DNA from: Planctomycetota bacterium
GTDB taxonomy: Bacteria; Planctomycetota; Phycisphaerae; Tepidisphaerales; Tepidisphaeraceae
DNA length: 64,000 nucleotides
Assembly (NCBI GenBank): GCA_039182125.1
Contig: JBCDCH010000011.1
Span: 1-64,000, forward strand
Reading direction: 5' to 3'
The position numbers and the translations under genes are program-made. The notes under the pieces are model-generated. The model was not told the origin of the DNA, ran no database searches, and saw only the letters and a list, made by a program, of their open reading frames with translations. Shown here piece after piece: positions 41,882 to 49,772 of the stretch (position 1 is the first letter of the stretch; each line of letters begins with the position of its first letter).

Positions 41882-43720
41882 CTCTTCGACGCTGCTGTAG
41901 GTGTCGAGCACGTCGTCCTCGGCGCGGTCAAAGCCAGCGCCGCCGCGATTGTCGTCGGACTCGCCAAGACCGCCGAAGAGCGTGTCGTTGCCGCCGGCAC
42001 CGTTGAGCGTGTCGTTGCCGGCTTGACCGAAGAGACGGTCGCCCTGGGCGTTGCCATTGAGGCTGTCGTTACCGTCGCCACCGAGGAGCTCGTCGTCGTC
42101 GTCGCCACCGAAGAGAAAATCGTTGCCATCGCCGCCGCGGAGTTGGTCCTCACCCCCGTTGCCGTACAGAAAATCGTCTCCGACGTCACCCTCCAGCACG
42201 TCGCGCACGTCACCACCGCGCAGGGTGTCGTTGCCGGCATCACCGTTGGCCGTTACCTGGCCGACACCCGCCGCGAGCAGCAGCTCGTCGTCGCCTGCAC
42301 CTAGCTCCACACGAAAGATCGCGGTCGGTGGCGGGAAGGACTGAATCTCACCGTTGGCTCGGACGACATAGCGACCATCGCTCGCGCGAATGGAGACGCG
42401 CACGGCGTCAGCGTCTGCACTGCCGGTAACGACAGCGATGCTGCTGCTGCGATCGACCGTAACGCCGCCGCTGGGGCCGGTGCGACCGATGCCGGTCTGT
42501 ATCAGCCCGATCAACGCATCGCCCCCGTCGGCCGGTGTCTCGTCGACGTGGACGACGCCGCTATCGCTCATGACGATCGGGCGTCCCTCGAACTCCGTGA
42601 AGCCGTTGAAGCCGTATGTGAGGTCGACCTCGCCGTTGGCGAGGTAGCGGGTCGATGCGAACGGCACCGGCTCGCCGTCACGCAGGCCGACCAGTGTCGT
42701 CTCGCCCGAGAAGTTCAACTCCCCGCCGATCGCGTAGACGAAGTCGGTCATGTCTTGTAGGAACTGCCCGGTCGGCAGCATGAAATCTTCGAACACCTCC
42801 GCAACCAGCACCGCCTCGAACGACGTGCCCGGGGACGTGACGTCGCTGTCGATCGCCTCGTCGGACACGATACCGATAAGCGCGCGGACGCCGTCGATAG
42901 TCTGTGCGAGGTCCAGCACACGCGAGCCGGTGACCGACAGGTCGACGAAGCTGTCGAAACTGCCGGCGACGGTGGGAATGCGGTCGGGAGCGAGGCGGTA
43001 GACGAAGGCATGTTCGATGCCGCCATCGAAAGTCGTGCCGCCGATGAACGCGGTGTCGTCAGTCTGGAACTCAAGGTAGTCGAGACGTCCGTCGGCGGTG
43101 ATGATGGTCGTGGTGAGCGTGGCCGAACCTGCCTGCGTGACCTCGCCGAGGACGACGGTGTCGGAGGCGTCGATACCGCTGTAGCCGATGACGCCGTTGT
43201 CGGCGAAGTCGAGGTTGAACGCGGTCACGCCGGCGGGAATCGCGAATCGACCGTCGGTATCGAAGTCGCCGATGAGGTTGCCGTCGATGTCGAACAAGCG
43301 GATGAACTGGCTGCCGCTCTCGACGGTGAGCGTGGCGATGCGGCCGGTGGCTCCGTCGAACGTCGCGTCCTGCAGTTCGACGTCCAGCCCCAACGCGACG
43401 TCGAGGTCGAGCCCGCCGCCATTGCCGAAGTCGGTCACGAGCCGGCCGCCGATGTCCATGCGGACGAGCTTGTCGTCGTTGAACCGCAACAACGTATTGC
43501 CGAGACCCGTGTCAGGATCGGTAAACTCGCTGAAGTCGGCGGCGGTGTCGGCGATGATGTCGCCCGGACCGAATCCCGGGATCGCGCTCTCGCCACCAAC
43601 GCCGAAGATGGTTTCGGCTTGGCCGGCGAACAGAAGTCGGCGAACCTCGAGAGGCTCGATCATCGAATCGGAAGTACGTCTCATCACCATGTCCTGAACC
43701 ACGCGAACAACGAAGGGCAT
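41870..43720 (-). CDS. Delta-60/RTX-repeat surface protein, copy 1
   Basis: This 616-residue protein has the N-terminal motif EPLEVRRLLFAGQ at about 22-34, then FGVGGE. A beta-propeller-like region (about 35-430) with delta-60-type repeats follows (L-V-T-D-F-G-N-G-G-G; V-D-L-T-Y-G-F-N-G-F). A linker domain contains V-R-V-S-I-R-A-S-D-G-R-Y-V-V-R-A-N-G (about 450), and the end is an RTX block of G-G-x-G-N-D-x-L repeats (about 485-600). It is one of three tandem paralogues. Later ATGs (for example 30 or 36 bases in) are also plausible starts. Secretion and calcium binding are inferred from family; the function is unknown. Confidence 0.8.
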   Translation of the reverse strand: MPFVVRVVQDMVMRRTSDSMIEPLEVRRLLFAGQAETIFGVGGESAIPGFGPGDIIADTAADFSEFTDPDTGLGNTLLRFNDDKLVRMDIGGRLVTDFGNGGGLDLDVALGLDVELQDATFDGATGRIATLTVESGSQFIRLFDIDGNLIGDFDTDGRFAIPAGVTAFNLDFADNGVIGYSGIDASDTVVLGEVTQAGSATLTTTIITADGRLDYLEFQTDDTAFIGGTTFDGGIEHAFVYRLAPDRIPTVAGSFDSFVDLSVTGSRVLDLAQTIDGVRALIGIVSDEAIDSDVTSPGTSFEAVLVAEVFEDFMLPTGQFLQDMTDFVYAIGGELNFSGETTLVGLRDGEPVPFASTRYLANGEVDLTYGFNGFTEFEGRPIVMSDSGVVHVDETPADGGDALIGLIQTGIGRTGPSGGVTVDRSSSIAVVTGSADADAVRVSIRASDGRYVVRANGEIQSFPPPTAIFRVELGAGDDELLLAAGVGQVTANGDAGNDTLRGGDVRDVLEGDVGDDFLYGNGGEDQLRGGDGNDFLFGGDDDDELLGGDGNDSLNGNAQGDRLFGQAGNDTLNGAGGNDTLFGGLGESDDNRGGAGFDRAEDDVLDTYSSVEELLA

Positions 43721-43747
43721 GCCACCCGATATCGGCCAAACCCTGGG

Positions 43748-45406
43748 TCAAAGCAGCACTTCGACCGAGAGATAAAGGTCGTCAAGATCGTCTTCGACAG
43801 CGCTATCGGTGCCGCCGGCACCGTTGAGGGTGTCGAAGCCACCATTGCCCAGAAGGGTGTCGTTCTGTGCGTTGCCGTTGAGGCTGTCGTTACCGGCCCC
43901 GCCTTCGAGATAATCACGGTCGTTGCCGCCGAAGAGGAAATCGTTACCCGCCCCTCCGAAAAGATTGTCGCGGCCAAGGATGCCGTAGACGAAGTCGTCG
44001 CCCGCGCCGCCCAGCAACACATCGTCCGCAATACCGCCACGAATCGTGTCATTCCCGTCGGCACCATCGGCGAAAAGCCCGAAGTCGTTGCTCGCGCCGA
44101 GCTCGATCAGATCATCGCCGCCCTTGCTGAGAACGTCGATGCTGCGTCCGCCGGAGGTGGGGAAGGAGCGGATTTCGCCGTTGGCACGGACGACGAACCG
44201 AGAGCCGTCCGGCTTGAGCGTGACGCGGATGGCATCGCCGTCGTCGGTGCCGTCGACGCGTAGCTTGCCGTCGGCGAAGCCCATCCAAACCGGCCCAGGG
44301 AGCGCCCGTGACGACCCGCCGGTAATGCGTTGCAGTGCGACATCGTTGTCGTCAGGCGCGAAGGTGAGCACGCCGCCTTCGTTTGCCGCGAGCGGTTGGC
44401 CGGCAAGTTCGACGTATCCGCCGTTGGCATAGCCGAGGTCGATCGCGCCGGTGTCGTCGAACCGAGCCGCCCCGAAGCCGAGCGCCTCGCCGACGCGTTC
44501 GCCGAAGAGCGTAACCCGCCCCCCGCTGTCGACGCTCGCACCGGGGTAGCCGGCGACCGGCCGCGTGACGAAGTCCGTCGCGTTCGCCAGTTCGACCGTG
44601 TCGTTGTCGAACGGGTCCGCGAAAAAGTACGACTCGCCGTTGGTGTAGACCACACGCGGGTCACCGTTGGCAAGTACCCCGCCGCCGGCGTAGGTCAGTT
44701 CGATGCCTTGGGCTTTGTTGATCGTCGCGAAGTTGGCGGCGGTGTTCGAACCGGTCGGGGAAACGACCACGACCGAGTAGACGAACGACGCGCCGATGTC
44801 GGCCTTGGTGACGATGAACAGGTTGCCGCCGTCACCGCCGAAAGCGTCGAGGACTTCGATGCCGTCGACGAAGGTGGTGACATTGAGCGTGCCGAACGCC
44901 CCGGCGATGTTGCCGTTGGCGTCGTACCGGGTGACCGTGACGGCGTCGAAGCCGGTGTCGGTGCGGATGCCGACGAGATATACGTTAGCCGAAACGTCGC
45001 CGACGATCCGCTCGGGCTCGACGCCGGCCGGGAAGCTCGCCAGCCCGTCGCCACCGCCGTACGCGGCGATCACGTCGCCCGATCCGTCGATCTGTCGCAG
45101 CCCGAAATCGGTGAACAGCGCAGCCCGATCAACGCCGACCAAGACGTCGACATCGTTGACGTTTTCCAAGGTCCGAAAGAACCCGTCACCCGAAAAGCCG
45201 GTGTCCGGCCGGCCGGCGATGTCGAGCCGGGTTAAGCCGTCGTCGGTCCGGATGAGCGTGCCCGCCGCACCGAGGTCGAGCACTTCACGTAGCTCCGTCG
45301 CATCGGAATCCGGCGTGGAGATCACCGTCTCGCCCCCGACGCCGAAAATCAGGTCCGGCTGACCGGCCGCAAGCAACCGACGCTGTTCCAAAGCTTCGCA
45401 CGACAT
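43748..45406 (-). CDS. Delta-60/RTX-repeat surface protein, copy 2
   Basis: This is the second tandem paralogue, 552 residues. The start ATG gives MSCEALEQRRLLAAGQ followed by IFGVGGETV, matching copies 1 and 3. The middle is a beta-propeller-like region with D-L-G-Y-A-N-G-G-Y and similar repeats. V-R-V/I-T-L-K-P-D-G-S-R-F-V-V-R-A-N-G precedes a C-terminal RTX block (about 430-535). It is about 60 residues shorter than its siblings, mostly in the propeller region. It ends 27 bases upstream of copy 1, and a terminator separates it from copy 3. A longer in-frame start is rejected because the motif would then lie 40 residues in. Confidence 0.8.
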   Translation of the reverse strand: MSCEALEQRRLLAAGQPDLIFGVGGETVISTPDSDATELREVLDLGAAGTLIRTDDGLTRLDIAGRPDTGFSGDGFFRTLENVNDVDVLVGVDRAALFTDFGLRQIDGSGDVIAAYGGGDGLASFPAGVEPERIVGDVSANVYLVGIRTDTGFDAVTVTRYDANGNIAGAFGTLNVTTFVDGIEVLDAFGGDGGNLFIVTKADIGASFVYSVVVVSPTGSNTAANFATINKAQGIELTYAGGGVLANGDPRVVYTNGESYFFADPFDNDTVELANATDFVTRPVAGYPGASVDSGGRVTLFGERVGEALGFGAARFDDTGAIDLGYANGGYVELAGQPLAANEGGVLTFAPDDNDVALQRITGGSSRALPGPVWMGFADGKLRVDGTDDGDAIRVTLKPDGSRFVVRANGEIRSFPTSGGRSIDVLSKGGDDLIELGASNDFGLFADGADGNDTIRGGIADDVLLGGAGDDFVYGILGRDNLFGGAGNDFLFGGNDRDYLEGGAGNDSLNGNAQNDTLLGNGGFDTLNGAGGTDSAVEDDLDDLYLSVEVLL

Positions 45407-45522
45407 ACCTGTAGAACGTCGCAGGCTGGGCGTAGGTTTCAACCCAATAAATTCACGGCCAACCGCGACGAATCGCCGAGGCGGAAAACGCGACATCAAG
45501 GAGTTGCCGAAGGCCCAACGCA

Positions 45523-45561
45523 CCACGGGATCGGACGGAGATGATCCGCCCGATCCCGTGG
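45523..45561 (-). terminator. Strong hairpin terminator after surface-protein copy 3
   Basis: CCACGGGATCGG (45523-45534) pairs perfectly with CCGATCCCGTGG (45550-45561), and an inner CGGA/TCCG stem continues it across a single mismatch, giving a GATGA loop. It is 38 bases beyond the copy 3 stop. The T-run is weak on the minus strand. It likely isolates copy 3 from copy 2 transcription. Confidence 0.7.
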
Positions 45562-45598
45562 GGTTACGTCGTCGAGTCAGGGGGTGACCAACCCGACG

Positions 45599-47449
45599 CT
45601 AGATCAGCACCTCGATCGAGCTGTAGATATCATCGTCGTCATCCTCGGCCCGGTCGGTGCCGCCACCGCCGCGGTTGTCGTCGGCGCCGGAGCCGCCAAA
45701 GAGGTCGTCGTTGCCGCCGGCCCCGTTGAGCGTGTCATTGCCGGCGTTGCCCTGGAGCTGGTCGCCTTGGGCGTTGCCGTTGAGCGAATCGTTACCGGAG
45801 CCGCCTTCGAGGAAGTCGCCGCCGTCGTTACCGAAGAGGAAGTCATCGCCGGCAGCACCGAAGACCGAGTCGACATCGCCGCCGCCAAAGACGAAGTCGT
45901 TGCCGGCCCCGCCGTTGAGGTTGTCGGCAGCGTCGCCACCCCGGAGCGTGTCGTTACCGTCACCACCATCGGCGATGATCTGGCCGACGCCCTCGCGGGT
46001 GATCAGTTCGTCGTCACCGTCGCCGAGGTTGACCACGAGATCAGCGTCGAAGGGAATGGACTGGGTGACGCCGTTGCCGCGAACAACCAATCGGCCGTCG
46101 GAGGCGCGAAGTGAGACGCGGACCGAGTCGTTGCCGCCCGAGCCGTTGATGGTGGTCTGGTCGCCGGAGCGTTCGAAGGTCACCGCGCCGCCCACGACCT
46201 GCCCGGCCCCGCCTTGAAGCAGGCCCAGGATCGTGTCGTCGCCGCCATCGGCAGGCGTGGCGTCGGCGTTGATAATCCGGTCATCCGGCAGGAAGTGCGG
46301 AGCGCCGAAGAACTCGGTGAAGCCGGCCGAACCGTATGAAAGGTCGTAGGTACCCGCCGAGGTATACCGGGCCGAGGCGAACGGCAGCGGCTCACCGGGA
46401 CGCAAGCCAACGATGATGACCTCGCCGGCGTCATTGATCGACGCGCCCGTCACGAACACGAACTCGGTCGGATCCTGAAGCTCGATGGTGTTGGTCTGGA
46501 AGGCGTCCTCGATGAACAGGCGGTTGCCGGTGAAGTCGAAGTTGGCCGCTTCGGGACTGCTGAAGGAAAGCCCCTCGTCAAGGCCGCGAACGACGCGGAC
46601 TTGGCCGGCGACGCTGTCGATCGCGAGGACGCGATCGTGGGCCCCGGCGGTTTCATAGCTGTCAAAGTCGGTCGCGGGGTTGAACGCACCGAACTGGGTG
46701 GTCTGGAACAAACGAGCGACCTCGAAGCCATCGCCGCCGACGTCGGTGAGACCGACGAACAGCACGGCCCGCTCGTCGGAGTAGGTCGCGGTCACACCAG
46801 TGCCAACGACGCCGGCGAAGCTGCGGCTGGAGGTGAACTGGGCGGTTTCGCGGCCGTCCTCGGTGAGGACACCGATGTTCAGCGTGCCCTGAACCTCGCC
46901 GCCGGACAGCGTGGTGGTGTTGGTAAAGCCAATGATGGCCATCGAGCCGTCGGGCAGCGGATCGTTGCGGTAGACGATTCGCTCGACGACCTCGAAGTCG
47001 GTCGAGAGGACGAAGAGACCGTTGCCCTCGTTGAAGGTCGTGTCGAGATTGCCGCCGGTGTCGATGGCGCGGACGACGAAGCGGTCTGTGCCGCTGATGT
47101 TCTCCGTGCCAACGAGCGCGATTTGTTCGTTCTCGGAGTTGTACGCGGCGTCGATGAGCGTGAAGCCCGGAATGGTGGCCGAGAGGTCGAGGATGCCGCC
47201 GGTGCCGAAGCCATCAACGAGTCGGCCGCCGATGTCGAAGCGAGCGAGCTGGCTGTCCTCAAGCCGGAGAATGATGTTCTGGAACCCGGTGCTGGGGTCG
47301 ATGAAGCTGGGGCCGCCGGCAACGACTTCCACGACTTCCTCGGCCGCCCCTGCGGTCGGGATCGACGTCTCGCCGCCGACGCCAAATACGGTTTCAAACT
47401 GACCGGCAAAAAGCAGGCGACGAGCTTCGAGGGTTTCGATGGTTTTCAT
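45599..47449 (-). CDS. Delta-60/RTX-repeat surface protein, copy 3
   Basis: This is the third tandem paralogue, 616 residues, close to copy 1 in length and ending (DDNRGGGGTDRAEDD against DDNRGGAGFDRAEDD). The ATG gives MKTIETLEARRLLFAGQ and then VFGVGGETS. Delta-60-like repeats (L-V-D-G-F-G-T-G-G-I; D-L-S-Y-G-S-A-G-F) fill about 35-430. V-R-V-S-L-R-A-S-D-G-R-L-V-V-R-G-N-G follows, then the RTX block to about 600. An upstream in-frame extension of 68 codons is rejected because it would bury the motif. The family probably arose by tandem duplication and may give antigenic or adhesive variety (inference). Confidence 0.82.
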   Translation of the reverse strand: MKTIETLEARRLLFAGQFETVFGVGGETSIPTAGAAEEVVEVVAGGPSFIDPSTGFQNIILRLEDSQLARFDIGGRLVDGFGTGGILDLSATIPGFTLIDAAYNSENEQIALVGTENISGTDRFVVRAIDTGGNLDTTFNEGNGLFVLSTDFEVVERIVYRNDPLPDGSMAIIGFTNTTTLSGGEVQGTLNIGVLTEDGRETAQFTSSRSFAGVVGTGVTATYSDERAVLFVGLTDVGGDGFEVARLFQTTQFGAFNPATDFDSYETAGAHDRVLAIDSVAGQVRVVRGLDEGLSFSSPEAANFDFTGNRLFIEDAFQTNTIELQDPTEFVFVTGASINDAGEVIIVGLRPGEPLPFASARYTSAGTYDLSYGSAGFTEFFGAPHFLPDDRIINADATPADGGDDTILGLLQGGAGQVVGGAVTFERSGDQTTINGSGGNDSVRVSLRASDGRLVVRGNGVTQSIPFDADLVVNLGDGDDELITREGVGQIIADGGDGNDTLRGGDAADNLNGGAGNDFVFGGGDVDSVFGAAGDDFLFGNDGGDFLEGGSGNDSLNGNAQGDQLQGNAGNDTLNGAGGNDDLFGGSGADDNRGGGGTDRAEDDDDDIYSSIEVLI

Positions 47450-47753
47450 GGTTGGTTTAGGGGGATTGGGCCTGGGACAGGCCGGAGATACGGTGCCACA
47501 CTTACGAATCATGCAACGTGAATGGCGTTCGGCCAATCGGGAACGGACAATTCCCTCGTCCGAGCCGCAAGTACGACGTCGCCCGGGTCGCATTTGTTCC
47601 ACGAACGCAACAAACGACCAATCCGGGTGAACCGGTGGATCACTTTGGGCCAATACTGCGGGGGCTGTTACTCCCGGGGAACCGTTTCAAACTCCCACGC
47701 ATTTACCGATCCGTCCTGCACAATCAGCCCGGCTTGGCGTATGATCTGACGAG
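47450..47753. other. Intergenic region between surface-protein copy 3 and nuoB
   Basis: This is 304 bases without a convincing gene. The short frames here have no coding character. The right end holds the nuoB promoter; the left end should hold the promoter of the surface-protein gene, where I see no clear -10 box or Shine-Dalgarno. It marks the right boundary of the accessory block. Confidence 0.6.
47717..47745 (+). promoter_or_regulatory. nuoB promoter
   Basis: TGCACA (47717-47722), a 17-base spacer and TATGAT (47740-47745; five of six match TATAAT). The -10 ends 8 bases before the ATG, so the message is close to leaderless. Confidence 0.5.
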
Positions 47754-48320
47754 ATGCTCGACACCCAGAAACTTCCCGACAACGTCCTAACCACGCAGCT
47801 CAAGAAGGTCGTCAATTGGGCACGGCGTAGTTCGCTGTGGCCGATGCCGTTCGCGACGGCCTGCTGCGGGATCGAACTGATGGCGACCGCGTCATCGCGG
47901 TACGATGTGTCGCGGTTTGGGTGTGAAGCGATGCGGTTCTCGCCACGGCAGTCGGACCTGATGATCGTGGCCGGCCGGGTGACGATCAAGATGATGCCGG
48001 TGCTTCAGCACATCTACCAGCAGATGACCGAGCCTAAATGGGTCATCAGCATGGGTGCCTGCGCTTCGACCGGCGGCGTGTTCGACGCCTACGCCACCGT
48101 GCAGGGCATCGATCAGTTCATGCCCGTCGACGTCTACGTCCCCGGCTGCCCGCCGCGGCCCGAGACGCTTATCGAAGGCATCATGGCCATCCAGCGCAAG
48201 ATCGACGAGGACGGTCTTCCGCCCGCCGGCCCGCGTCGGGCTCTGAACCTCGCCGTCCAACCCAGCTACGTCCCCGCCCCGCAGCCGGTCCCGCTGTCCA
48301 TCGGCGGCTCGACGGTGTAG
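47754..48320 (+). CDS. nuoB: NADH-quinone oxidoreductase subunit B
   Basis: This is the complex I subunit that carries iron-sulfur cluster N2, next to the quinone site. It has 188 residues. The cluster ligands are C37-C38 in A-C-C-G-I-E-L, C103 in M-G-A-C-A-S-T, and C132 in P-G-C-P-P-R-P-E. The proline-rich C-terminal tail (about 160-188) is not conserved. It has its own promoter and is followed by a Uma2 gene rather than nuoC, so complex I genes are dispersed in this genome. Confidence 0.97.
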   Translation: MLDTQKLPDNVLTTQLKKVVNWARRSSLWPMPFATACCGIELMATASSRYDVSRFGCEAMRFSPRQSDLMIVAGRVTIKMMPVLQHIYQQMTEPKWVISMGACASTGGVFDAYATVQGIDQFMPVDVYVPGCPPRPETLIEGIMAIQRKIDEDGLPPAGPRRALNLAVQPSYVPAPQPVPLSIGGSTV

Positions 48321-48330
48321 GCGTTTCCGG

Positions 48331-48336
48331 TAGGAT
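48331..48336 (+). promoter_or_regulatory. -10 box of the Uma2 gene
   Basis: TAGGAT ends exactly 6 bases before the ATG. There is no Shine-Dalgarno. Confidence 0.4.
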
Positions 48337-48342
48337 CCTCAC

Positions 48343-48966
48343 ATGCCCGCAGTGCTCGAAAATACGGACGCAGTCGTCTGGAGAGATGCGTCGTGGGCGT
48401 TCTATGTGCAAACCCGTGACGAGGTGCCGGACGCCATTCAGGTGACGTTCGATCGGGGGAGGATGGAAGTGATGTCGCCGGTTTCGTACCGCCACGATGA
48501 CGACCTACGTCTGCTGACCATGCTATTGGACTTGTTCCTCTTCGAGCATCGAGTGAAGTTTCGCAGTGTTGGCGGACTAACGCTGGCTTCGCCGTTGGCC
48601 GAACGTGCAGCCGAACCTGACAATGCGTACTACATCGCCAACACACCACCGCCGGGCGGGACGCGGAACATCGATCTTGCCGTCCACGATGCACCGGACC
48701 TGATCATCGAAGTCGATCTGAGCAGCCATACGGTGAGCAAGGAGCCGATCTACGCGGCATTCGGCGTGACCGAGCTTTGGCGCTGGGAAGACGACCTCCT
48801 CACGATCCGACAACTCAACGAACAGCGAACCGGCTACGCCGATTCAGCCGAGAGTATTCTTTTGCCGAAGCTGCCAATCACCCGACTCGGCGAGCACATT
48901 CTCGCCGGCCGAGATCAGGCAGACAACAACCTGATCCTCGCGTCCTGGCAGCAGGTCATCAGCTAG
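48343..48966 (+). CDS. Uma2-family (DUF820) putative endonuclease
   Basis: This is a PD-(D/E)xK-fold protein of 207 residues, of the Uma2 family that is abundant in cyanobacteria and planctomycetes. The core is seen as D-A-P-D-L-I-I-E-V-D near residue 119, followed by SKEPIYAAFGVTELWRWE (about 134-151), which is diagnostic. The N-terminal domain has RGRMEVMSPVSYRHD near 35. Family members are expected to be nucleases but their biological role is not established. The box six bases before the ATG suggests expression independent of nuoB. Confidence 0.85.
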   Translation: MPAVLENTDAVVWRDASWAFYVQTRDEVPDAIQVTFDRGRMEVMSPVSYRHDDDLRLLTMLLDLFLFEHRVKFRSVGGLTLASPLAERAAEPDNAYYIANTPPPGGTRNIDLAVHDAPDLIIEVDLSSHTVSKEPIYAAFGVTELWRWEDDLLTIRQLNEQRTGYADSAESILLPKLPITRLGEHILAGRDQADNNLILASWQQVIS

Positions 48967-49638
48967 TTACTTTGACTTGGCCAAGGCTTTGCGAGCTTTG
49001 TCGCGAACTTTGCGTTTCTTCTTCTGTTCCTTGTACTGCGTTTTCGGCGTGACGTGGAACGTGATCTCGGCCTTGCCGACCCGTTTGTCGCGCTGGTCGC
49101 TCTTGAACCCCTGCTGGCGGACGTCGATGTCGAGCGTGATGTTGAACTCGGTGCCCTCGGCGACGAGTTGCTTGAGATTCTCACGCGGCGTCATGCGGTA
49201 GATCGCGGGGCCGAAACACGGGCGCATGAACTGGTAGTCGAGGTGCTTGCAGACGACGGTGTAGTCGCCGCCGGCCTCGCCGAAGACGTACATGCCGCCG
49301 GCGATCTCGGTGTTGGCCAGCAAGCTCGCCCCGGCCATCGCGTTGTACCAGTTCTTATTGAACTTCTTGAACGGCAGCACCGCACTGAACTCGTTCTCGC
49401 CCTCCTGTTTCATCCGCACCCCCGACCAGAACGCCAGCGGCAGGAACAGGAAGCTGAAGATGCGATGCCAGAAATGGTCGCGGCTGGAGAGCCGACTCAA
49501 GAACGCCTCGGCACGGTCCACCCACGACGTCTCGACAGGCTTTTGCACCGGGACCGGTCGTAGCAGCCGTGAGTCGGTCACCGAAAAATCTTCGGCCACG
49601 TCTTCGGTCGGCAGTGAATCGGCAACTTGGGTTGACAT
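48967..49638 (-). CDS. DUF4442 hotdog-fold protein
   Basis: This 223-residue protein is related to acyl-CoA thioesterase-type hotdog proteins (DUF4442). After a ~65-residue hydrophilic N-terminus come a hydrophobic segment (FSFLFLPLAFWSGVRM) and the family core NWYNAMAGASLLANTEIAGGMY near 98-119. The C-terminus is extremely basic (about 190-223: KEQKKKRKVRDKARKALAKSK), probably a nucleic-acid or membrane-contacting tail. An enzymatic role is unproven. A TATGAT box is 10 bases before the ATG. It converges with the Uma2 gene. Confidence 0.7.
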   Translation of the reverse strand: MSTQVADSLPTEDVAEDFSVTDSRLLRPVPVQKPVETSWVDRAEAFLSRLSSRDHFWHRIFSFLFLPLAFWSGVRMKQEGENEFSAVLPFKKFNKNWYNAMAGASLLANTEIAGGMYVFGEAGGDYTVVCKHLDYQFMRPCFGPAIYRMTPRENLKQLVAEGTEFNITLDIDVRQQGFKSDQRDKRVGKAEITFHVTPKTQYKEQKKKRKVRDKARKALAKSK

Positions 49639-49648
49639 CGCTCAATCG

Positions 49649-49654
49649 ATCATA
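49649..49654 (-). promoter_or_regulatory. -10 box of the DUF4442 gene
   Basis: TATGAT on the minus strand ends 10 bases before the ATG, within the 134-base divergent region shared with the M3 peptidase gene. Confidence 0.4.
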
Positions 49655-49760
49655 CGCGAACGGCAAGCTCGGGGTGCGAAACCCCTTCACATAACGACCG
49701 GCAGGCGAACATCGACCAGTGCCAACCATTCCAGGCGTGTGAAATGGGAACTCCAAGCCC

Positions 49761-49766
49761 TACCCT
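49761..49766 (+). promoter_or_regulatory. -10 box of the M3 peptidase gene
   Basis: TACCCT ends exactly 6 bases before the ATG, with no Shine-Dalgarno. Confidence 0.4.
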
Positions 49767-49772
49767 ATCGAC

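Noticed and set aside
43010-44263. 417-codon plus-strand frame across two surface-protein genes
   Set aside because: It is antisense to the end of copy 2 and start of copy 1, which have clear N-terminal motifs and repeats.
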